Below, piece by piece: positions 1 through 4,533 of a DNA stretch of 6,912 nt. A program made the position numbers and the translations under genes. The DNA is from Betaproteobacteria bacterium (GTDB lineage Bacteria; Pseudomonadota; Gammaproteobacteria; Burkholderiales; Burkholderiaceae_C). Positions within the stretch are counted from its first letter, which is position 1; each line of letters opens with the position of its first letter. The DNA lies in NCBI GenBank assembly GCA_025354965.1, contig JANXLW010000092.1, positions 1 through 6,912 of the forward strand, given 5' to 3'. Below the pieces are notes generated by a model. The model had not been told where the DNA came from, made no database searches, and saw only the letters and a list, made by a program, of their open reading frames with translations.

Positions 1-454
1 ACCGAATAGAACCGCGATCCTTGCACCCGGCGCTTTACAGGCGTTTGTGGAATTGAACTTGGTTCCTTCTTTGGCCGGGCCACAGGTCCGACGTACATAA
101 ACGGTTTGGTGAATGCGACCTTTGTTGCGCGCGCCAGGGTAGGCGTCATATCAGCTGCGAGTAAATCCGCTTTGCCGGAAATGAGGGCTGGCAAAAGCCC
201 GTCCCAGTCAAGATCAAGAAAGACCACCTTGACGCCCATCTCCTGAGCCATCAATTTAGCAAGTTCCACTGAACTTCCTGTGCGAGCTCCGTTCTTGTCG
301 ATCATTGAAAACGGAGGGCCTTGCGTTTGAACAGCAATCCGTAACTCGCCGCGCTTTTGAATATCGTCGAGGGTGGACGCATGGGCGAGGTTGGCGAAAC
401 CCAAGTAGCCCAAGCAGGAAAGCAGTATTGCCGGTAAAACATTCAACTTTTCAT
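1..454 (-). pseudogene. Amino-acid-type ABC transporter periplasmic binding protein (SBP_bac_3), 5' part, two apparent frameshifts
   Basis: This is the N-terminal part of a family 3 extracellular solute-binding protein, which captures an amino acid or similar polar solute in the periplasm for an ABC importer. Reading leftward, ATG at 454-452 has a well-placed GAGGAG, but its frame stops after three codons (ATG AAA AGT TGA). One extra A in the run at 448-451 restores MKKLNVLPAILL, a hydrophobic segment and AHA-S, a classical type I signal peptide. The mature part then reads through the family landmarks DDIQKRGELRIAV, PPFSMID, VELAKLMAQ, DWDGLLPALISGKADL and the ADMTPTLARATKVAFTKPF segment. Near 65-75 the frame is lost again. 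A -1 shift at the AAA run (70-72) recovers KEGTKFNS and PGARIAVLFG, typical of the family, up to the window edge. Both lesions are single-base losses in A runs, so either decay or sequencing error fits. The family call is firm; the substrate is unknown and the C-terminal half lies outside the window. Confidence 0.8.
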
Positions 455-460
455 TTACAT

Positions 461-466
461 CTCCTC
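461..466 (-). promoter_or_regulatory. Ribosome binding site of the binding-protein gene
   Basis: GAGGAG on the minus strand lies six bases upstream of the ATG at 454-452. It is a near-ideal Shine-Dalgarno sequence and supports that ATG as the true start, even though its frame stops after three codons. This is the main reason to think a base is missing in the A run just inside the gene. Confidence 0.7.
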
Positions 467-478
467 AAATAATCTCCG

Positions 479-495
479 TGGAAGACCATCTTCCA
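479..495. repeat. 7-bp inverted repeat between the Lrp-type gene and the binding-protein gene
   Basis: TGGAAGA and TCTTCCA flank a 3-bp centre (CCA), giving a 17-bp palindrome in the 65-bp gap ahead of the binding-protein start. No T run follows on the minus strand, so it does not look like an intrinsic terminator. A regulator operator or an mRNA hairpin in the leader are both possible; no function can be assigned from sequence alone. Confidence 0.4.
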
Positions 496-519
496 AGATA
501 GAAACCCGTCAAGAACCGA

Positions 520-1050
520 TCATCCTTTTTTTTGCGTAGCAATCCCAGCGTCATTGCCGCCTTCGACACTTTCCTCCCAGCAACCACGGGGCAGATTGAC
601 CCATTTGTCGTGTGACTTCATAACGACGAACGTTTCGCTGCGGGCAATAACCCCGGGCTCGGCAACGCGGGGAAGAAGCTCGCTTGTAAAACGGTACAGG
701 TCCTGAACCTCTCCCGCGACCAGTACCTCAACGATGAGATCAAACCGACCGGTAACAATGCTGACGGAAGTTACAAATGGCAGATCAGCAATCTTTTTGA
801 CAAGATCGTCAAGGAGACCTTGCGAATTGGCATTGATACCCACAATGGCGGCAATGAGCTCGGGTCGCTCCGACAAGTTCAGCAGCCCGACGATCTTGAG
901 AACATTCTTTTCTATCAGAGCCCTCAAGCGAGACCTGACCGTTGGCGGACTGACCCGCAATTTGTCTGCCAGCTCATTCACACTATTCTGTCCGTCGCTC
1001 GAAAGCAGCTTGGTCAAACGGCGATCAGTGGGGTCAAGAAATTCACGCAT
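520..1050 (-). CDS. Lrp/AsnC-family transcriptional regulator
   Basis: This is a DNA-binding regulator of the leucine-responsive family, 176 aa from the ATG at 1050. Residues about 5-55 form the AsnC-type winged helix (LDPTDRRLTKLLSSDGQNS, then helices ELADKLRVS and PPTVRSRLRALIEKNVL). Residues about 65-145 form the RAM effector-binding domain, with the characteristic VTGRFDLIVEV and GVIARSETFVVMK strands. The frame is open upstream to a TTG at 1089, but that start lacks a ribosome site and adds 13 residues the family does not have, so the internal ATG is preferred. The tail after residue 150 is polar and a little longer than usual. Such proteins form dimers or octamers and sense an amino acid. 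The adjacent co-oriented binding-protein gene suggests that it controls amino-acid uptake, but this is inference; the effector is unknown. Confidence 0.92.
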   Translation of the reverse strand: MREFLDPTDRRLTKLLSSDGQNSVNELADKLRVSPPTVRSRLRALIEKNVLKIVGLLNLSERPELIAAIVGINANSQGLLDDLVKKIADLPFVTSVSIVTGRFDLIVEVLVAGEVQDLYRFTSELLPRVAEPGVIARSETFVVMKSHDKWVNLPRGCWEESVEGGNDAGIATQKKG

Positions 1051-1140
1051 AGACTCAATTAGAAAAATATATTGATGATTATTTTCCAAATTGAAATAAT
1101 TATCTAATAATAATTCTATTAAGAAAACTTTATGCTTATA
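1051..1140 (-). promoter_or_regulatory. Very AT-rich promoter/upstream region of the Lrp-type gene
   Basis: Only 15 of these 90 bases are G or C, far below the flanking sequence. The stretch holds several -10-like A/T hexamers on the minus strand and an inverted repeat, AATTAT (1098-1103), six bases, ATAATT (1110-1115). Lrp-family proteins commonly bind AT-rich, weakly palindromic sites and repress their own genes, so this is a plausible promoter with an autoregulatory site. No single -35/-10 pair stands out, so the promoter cannot be pinned down. Confidence 0.4.
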
Positions 1141-1151
1141 TCAGTGTTTAC

Positions 1152-1304
1152 ACCTACTTGCGGCACACACGCCACAACATCACCCTGCTTGAATGGGCGC
1201 AAGCGGTGAAAGTGTTGAGTGACCCATGCGCAGCGTCGGTAGCATTAAAGCTGTCTGCACCTTGGGACCAATTGCAGGCGCATGTTTCACTGGGTGGCTC
1301 TTAA
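1152..1304 (+). pseudogene. Unidentified coding-like remnant (C-terminal fragment of a protein)
   Basis: The plus-strand frame ending at TAA 1302-1304 reads like real protein, with segments RHNITLLEWAQAVKVL, DPCAASVALKLSAPW and DQLQAHVSLGGS. These are amphipathic helices with two tryptophans, which is unusual for random intergenic sequence. The frame has no convincing start or ribosome site. Toward its 5' side it runs into the AT-rich region, where the protein-like character fades before 1150. I do not recognise the family. The simplest reading is the 3' end of a gene whose front was lost in a rearrangement, with the junction near 1140-1160. A chance open frame is the alternative. Left coordinate is approximate. 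Confidence 0.35.
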
Positions 1305-1331
1305 AAGCCATGTCACGCCACTTTGGCATGG

Positions 1332-1353
1332 TAAATCCCAATATTGGTATTTA
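1332..1353. promoter_or_regulatory. 22-bp near-perfect palindrome, candidate operator for the GntR-type repressor
   Basis: The left arm TAAATCCCAAT and right arm ATTGGTATTTA are complementary except for one pair (C1337/T1348). The central CCAATATTGG is a perfect 10-bp palindrome. It sits 82 bp ahead of the repressor start and directly upstream of a TATACT -10-like element, where it would overlap the -35 region and block RNA polymerase. HutC-type regulators of amino-sugar genes bind inverted repeats and commonly control their own operons. A second ATTGGT follows 11 bp later (1354-1359), about one helical turn, and may extend the site. Recognition by the adjacent regulator is inferred. Confidence 0.55.
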
Positions 1354-1363
1354 ATTGGTCCGC

Positions 1364-1369
1364 TATACT
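1364..1369 (+). promoter_or_regulatory. Candidate -10 element of the GlcNAc operon promoter
   Basis: TATACT matches the sigma-70 -10 consensus at five of six positions. The expected -35 region (about 1341-1347) falls inside the palindromic operator candidate and is a poor match, so the promoter may be weak or need help. Transcription would start near 1375-1377 and leave a leader of about 60 bases before the ATG at 1435. Confidence 0.45.
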
Positions 1370-1434
1370 TGCGACGACAATCCGGTGTAACTAACGGACC
1401 GGGCGGCCAACCCCAACTTCTTTGGAAAGAGCGT

Positions 1435-2178
1435 ATGAGCCAGGGCGATGTCTTTGAATTCAAACCCGATCCGCGCGACAGTTCACCGCTGTACATGCAG
1501 CTTGCCCGCAAGCTGGGCCAGAGCATTCGGGACGGTCGCTACAAGCCCGCCGACGCGTTGCCTTCGGAACGCTTGCTGGCCGAGTCCCTGGACGTTTCGC
1601 GTGTCACCGCGCGCTCGGCCATCGACCAGTTGGTCGAACAGGGGCTGATCATTCGCCGGCGGGGTTCTGGCAATTACATTGCCCCCCGCTTTGAACAGCC
1701 GCTGTCACACCTGAGCAGCTTCTCCGAGGAACTGCGCCGGCGCGGCTACACGCCCTCTTCGCGCTGGCTGCATCGCGACATCGTGGTCGCCAAGATTGAC
1801 GAACAAATGAGTCTGGGCTTGTCGTCCGGCGAAAAAGTGGCGCGCCTGGAGCGCCTGCGCCTGGCCGACGACGTGGTGATGGCGCTGGAGGTGAGCGTCC
1901 TGCCGCAGCATGTATTACCCCATCCGCTGGAGGTTGAAGGCTCGCTTTACGAGTACCTGACGCGCAGCCAGCAGGCGCCCGTGCGCGCCTTGCAGCATAT
2001 CCGCGCACTCAATGCGCAGCCCCGGCTGGCGGAGCAGCTGGGCATACCGGACCGGCAGGCGGTGCTGTTCATCACCCGCGTCGGCTACCTGGAGTCGGGG
2101 CAGGCGGTGGAGCTCACTCACTCCTATTGCCGCAGCGACTACTACGACTTTGTCGCCGAAATGAGGCGCGACGGATGA
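1435..2178 (+). CDS. nagR: GntR/HutC-family transcriptional repressor of GlcNAc catabolism (NagR-like)
   Basis: A 247-aa regulator with an N-terminal GntR winged helix (about residues 17-83: SPLYMQLARKL, LPSERLLAESL, recognition helix VSRVTARSAIDQLVEQG, wing GSGNYIA) and a C-terminal UTRA ligand domain (about 93-240), ending in YCRSDYYDFVAE, typical of the HutC subfamily. In this subfamily the UTRA domain binds a small effector; for NagR/YvoA and DasR relatives that is GlcNAc-6-P or GlcN-6-P. The ATG at 1435 is chosen because GGAAAGA lies just upstream and homology begins right after it; the open frame extends to 1282 but that part reads as intergenic sequence. The stop overlaps the nagA start by four bases (ATGA), so the two are translationally coupled. 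The name nagR is assigned from family plus context. A palindrome at 1332-1353 is its likely operator. Confidence 0.9.
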   Translation: MSQGDVFEFKPDPRDSSPLYMQLARKLGQSIRDGRYKPADALPSERLLAESLDVSRVTARSAIDQLVEQGLIIRRRGSGNYIAPRFEQPLSHLSSFSEELRRRGYTPSSRWLHRDIVVAKIDEQMSLGLSSGEKVARLERLRLADDVVMALEVSVLPQHVLPHPLEVEGSLYEYLTRSQQAPVRALQHIRALNAQPRLAEQLGIPDRQAVLFITRVGYLESGQAVELTHSYCRSDYYDFVAEMRRDG

Positions 2179-3305
2179 AGGCGATTACCGGCCATATTCT
2201 CACGCCCAGGGGTTTCGTGCGGGGGCTAATGGAGCTTGGCAAAGACGGCCGCATCGCACGGGTGCAGGGTGAGCTCGTTGACGAACGCGAAGTGCGCGAC
2301 CGCCCCGAGCCGATCGTGCTGCCGGGATTCATCGACCTGCACGTGCACGGTGGCGGCGGCCACGACATCATGGAGGGCGGCGAAGCTCTGGCGCGTGTGG
2401 CCGAGTTGCACGCCAGCCATGGCACGACGGCTATGCTCGCCACCACCATGACCGCCCCCATGGCCGATCTGGACCAGGCTTTCGCCGCCATGCATGCCAT
2501 CAGCATGCAGCGCAGTTCAGCCGGCGCCCGGGTGCTGGGCGTGCACCTCGAAGGCCCCTACATCAGCCAGAAAAAACTGGGCGCCCAGCCCGACTTCACG
2601 CGCCCGATGGAGGTGAGCGAATTGCAGCGCTGGCACGCCCTGTTTCCGATCCGGTTGATCACGCTCGCGCCCGAAGTGCTGGGCAACATGGACGTCATCG
2701 AGTCGCTTTGCGTGGCCGGCTTCAAGGTGCAAATCGGCCACTCATCGGGCAGCTACGAAGACGGAAAACAGGCGTTGGCCAAAGGCGCGAGCAGCTTCAC
2801 CCATCTGTTCAACGCCATGACCGGACTGCACCACCGCACACCCGGAATGGTTGGTGCCGCCCTGGCGCACGCCAACTGCGCAGAAATCATTCCCGACCTG
2901 ATTCACGTGCATCCCGGCGCCATTCGGGTCGCGCTGCGCGCCATTCCCGGCCTGTACTGCGTGACCGACTCCACCTCCGCCGCCGGCATGCCCGACGGCG
3001 AGTACCGGCTTGGGAGTCACAACGTCACCAAATGCTTAGGCGGAGTGCGCCTGGCCGACGGCACGCTGGCCGGCTCCACACTCACCATGGACCAGGCCCT
3101 GCGCAATCTGGTCGATGGCGTGGGCCTGAGCTTGACCGATGCGTCGCGCCGCGTCTCGACCTTTGCCGCCGACTACCTTGGCGTTACCGATCGGGGGCGT
3201 TTGAGCCTGGGCGCCTGGGCCGACGCCGTGCTGCTGGACCGCGATCTGAAACTGACGGATGTCTTGCTTGAAGGAAGTTCGATTGAACACACACATGCTG
3301 ACTGA
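2175..3305 (+). CDS. nagA: N-acetylglucosamine-6-phosphate deacetylase
   Basis: This cytoplasmic enzyme hydrolyses GlcNAc-6-P to glucosamine-6-P and acetate, the first committed step of GlcNAc use. It is 376 aa, the usual length. The amidohydrolase landmarks run in order: GFIDLHVHGGGGHD (metal histidines H56 and H58), HLEGPYIS (metal ligand E126), the KVQIGHSSG segment (H189), SSFTHLFNAMTGLHHR (H210, N213), DLIHVHPGAI (substrate-binding H244) and VTDSTSAAGM (D265, expected catalytic acid), then LADGTLAGSTLTMDQAL. The HxH motif, absent in the E. coli enzyme, is the arrangement seen in family members that can hold two metals. The start is ATG 2175, inside the repressor's stop codon; upstream codons of the frame belong to the repressor. 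The 3' end overlaps the deaminase gene. All key residues are present, so the gene should be functional. Confidence 0.96.
   Translation: MKAITGHILTPRGFVRGLMELGKDGRIARVQGELVDEREVRDRPEPIVLPGFIDLHVHGGGGHDIMEGGEALARVAELHASHGTTAMLATTMTAPMADLDQAFAAMHAISMQRSSAGARVLGVHLEGPYISQKKLGAQPDFTRPMEVSELQRWHALFPIRLITLAPEVLGNMDVIESLCVAGFKVQIGHSSGSYEDGKQALAKGASSFTHLFNAMTGLHHRTPGMVGAALAHANCAEIIPDLIHVHPGAIRVALRAIPGLYCVTDSTSAAGMPDGEYRLGSHNVTKCLGGVRLADGTLAGSTLTMDQALRNLVDGVGLSLTDASRRVSTFAADYLGVTDRGRLSLGAWADAVLLDRDLKLTDVLLEGSSIEHTHAD
3271..3277 (+). promoter_or_regulatory. Ribosome binding site that decides the deaminase start
   Basis: AAGGAAG within the end of nagA lies five bases before TTG 3283-3285 and seventeen bases before ATG 3295-3297. 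Its spacing favours the TTG start for the downstream deaminase. The alternative ATG at 3259 lies upstream of it and has no such sequence in front. Confidence 0.5.
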
Positions 3306-4305
3306 GGCGCGCGAGGCGAGCGCTGCAGTGGCCACACAGCTGGCGCATGACGACCGAAAATACAACGATTTCGGAGCGTTCCTGCGCGAGCGCAATCCCA
3401 GCGCGCTTCTGACCGTGGCGCGTGGCAGCTCTGACCACGCTGCGCACTTCATGGCCTACCTCATCATGGCGCGGCTGGGGCGCCTGGTGACCTCGTTGCC
3501 GATGTCGCTGGTGACGCTGTATCAGTCCCAAATCCAGTGCGCAGGCCTGGTCTCGATGGCGTTTTCCCAATCCGGGCAAAGCCCCGATCTGGTCGCGCCC
3601 ATGCGCTACTTCACCCAGGGCGGCGCCTGCACGGCGGCCTTTGTGAACGACCCGAATTCGCCCCTGGCGCTGGCGTCGCAGTGGGTCTTTCCCCTGCATG
3701 CCGGCGCCGAGACCAGTGTGGCTGCGACCAAGAGCTTTGTCACCCAACTGGTGGCTGGCGCGCGCGTGGTCGCCGCCTGGCAACAGGATCTGGCGCTGCA
3801 CGCCGCCCTGTCGGCCCTGCCCGGCACGTTGTCGCGCGCAGCCAATGCCGACTGGTCGGCGGCAGTGGCCAAGTTGCGCAACGTGGACCGCTTGTTTGTG
3901 ATCGGCCGCGGCACCGGTCTGCCGGTGGCGATGGAAGCGGCACTCAAGTTCAAGGAAACCTGCGGCATACAGGCTGAGGCCTTCTCCGGCGCCGAAGTCA
4001 AGCACGGCCCGATGGCGCTGATCGACCACGGCTATCCCCTGTTGGTGTTTGCTCCGCGCGGTCCGGCGCAGACCGGGCTGCTTGCCCTGGCCAAAGAAAT
4101 GCGTGGCCGCGGCGCCGAGGTTTTGCTGGCTGCGCCGCTTGGCACGTCGGGGGCGAACTTGCCCATCACCGACGCCGACTCGATCGAGCTGGACCCAATT
4201 TCAGTGATTCAAAGCTTTTACCCCATGGTCGAAGCCCTGGCGCGAGCGCGCGGCATGAACCCCGATCAACCCCGCCATCTGGCCAAGGTGACGCGAACAA
4301 ATTAG
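3283..4305 (+). CDS. nagB-II: SIS-domain glucosamine-6-phosphate deaminase (NagB-II type)
   Basis: This protein has two SIS domains, resembling the isomerase half of GlmS. In this context it should convert glucosamine-6-P to fructose-6-P and ammonia, feeding glycolysis. Counting from the TTG start (340 aa), the first domain shows ARGSSDHAA (46-54), the sugar-phosphate loop SQSGQSPD (95-102) and ETSVAATKSFVTQL (143-156). The second shows IGRGTGLPVAMEAALKFKE (207-225) and EAFSGAEVKHGP (232-243), and the tail is DQPRHLAKVT. There is no glutaminase domain, so it is not GlmS itself. TTG 3283 is preferred because AAGGAAG precedes it at a good distance; it overlaps nagA by 23 bp. ATG 3295 (336 aa) is the alternative. 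The close paralogue AgaS acts on galactosamine-6-P and cannot be excluded by sequence alone, but the nagA and repressor neighbours favour glucosamine-6-P. Confidence 0.92.
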   Translation: MNTHMLTEAREASAAVATQLAHDDRKYNDFGAFLRERNPSALLTVARGSSDHAAHFMAYLIMARLGRLVTSLPMSLVTLYQSQIQCAGLVSMAFSQSGQSPDLVAPMRYFTQGGACTAAFVNDPNSPLALASQWVFPLHAGAETSVAATKSFVTQLVAGARVVAAWQQDLALHAALSALPGTLSRAANADWSAAVAKLRNVDRLFVIGRGTGLPVAMEAALKFKETCGIQAEAFSGAEVKHGPMALIDHGYPLLVFAPRGPAQTGLLALAKEMRGRGAEVLLAAPLGTSGANLPITDADSIELDPISVIQSFYPMVEALARARGMNPDQPRHLAKVTRTN

Positions 4306-4349
4306 GGTAAGTCCGCACCTCTTTTTCCTGAAACCGCCTTGTAATTGAG

Positions 4350-4359
4350 TTTAATTGGT
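4350..4359 (+). promoter_or_regulatory. Shared TTTAATTGGT element, possible second site for the GlcNAc regulator
   Basis: This 10-mer is an exact copy of 1350-1359, which adjoins the operator palindrome of the nag operon. In both places another ATTG-type unit precedes it by about one helical turn (ATTGAG 4344-4349 here, ATTGGT 1343-1348 there). The shared layout suggests that one regulator acts on both promoters. Chance is possible for a 10-mer of this composition. Confidence 0.35.
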
Positions 4360-4481
4360 AGCATAGTGGCATCTTAAAATCTACAAAGTGGTATGCAAGT
4401 TATTTGTAACGTTTAGACAAGTTTTTCATCCTCTGCATCTATTGGTATGACTTCAAGAGGACTGTTTTTATCGGTAATCAC

Positions 4482-4510
4482 GGGCTGCACTCGCCTGCGG
4501 GCCCATTTTT
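4482..4510 (+). terminator. Hairpin plus T run in the receptor leader (terminator or attenuator)
   Basis: GGGC (4482-4485) pairs with GCCC (4501-4504) and GCA (4487-4489) with TGC (4496-4498), around a 6-base loop and a small internal bulge. TTTTT follows at 4506-4510. The structure ends only 23 bases before the receptor ATG. It may end transcripts coming from the nag genes, or act as an attenuator in the receptor's own leader. The stem is short, so the call is tentative. Confidence 0.35.
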
Positions 4511-4533
4511 GGAATTTTTTTGAAAAGGAAGAT

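Larger units (their letters stand above)
4306..4533. other. Intergenic leader of the TonB-dependent receptor gene
   Basis: This 228-bp gap is more AT-rich than the genes beside it. It holds no convincing gene; the open frame on the opposite strand here is a shadow of the receptor. It carries TTTAATTGGT (4350-4359), identical to the operon promoter at 1350-1359. Two TGGTATG repeats lie at 4389-4395 and 4443-4449, and a small palindrome GTTA-TTTG-TAAC at 4399-4410. TCCTCT (4429-4434) and AGAGGA (4456-4461) form an inverted repeat followed by TTTTT at 4464-4468, and a second hairpin with a T run lies at 4482-4510. The receptor therefore probably has its own promoter and leader control rather than relying only on read-through from the nag genes. 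No clear -35/-10 pair could be chosen. Confidence 0.5.

Noticed and set aside
1051..1089. TTG start giving a 189-aa Lrp-type protein
   Set aside because: There is no ribosome site before the TTG and the extra 13 residues precede the usual start of the family; the ATG at 1050 is preferred.
1282..1434. 51-codon N-terminal extension of the GntR regulator
   Set aside because: The extension runs through the operator and -10 candidates, resembles no part of the family, and the ATG at 1435 has a ribosome site and starts right before the conserved domain.
3184..4029. Long open frame (281 codons) on the minus strand opposite nagA and the deaminase
   Set aside because: It covers a firmly identified gene, its protein is rich in H, R, Q and G as expected for the antisense of GC-rich coding DNA, and it has no recognisable domain.
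4306..4326. Possible terminator directly after the deaminase stop (AGG-GT ... ACCT then TTTTT)
   Set aside because: The stem is only four pairs with a bulged G and an 8-base loop, too weak to call.
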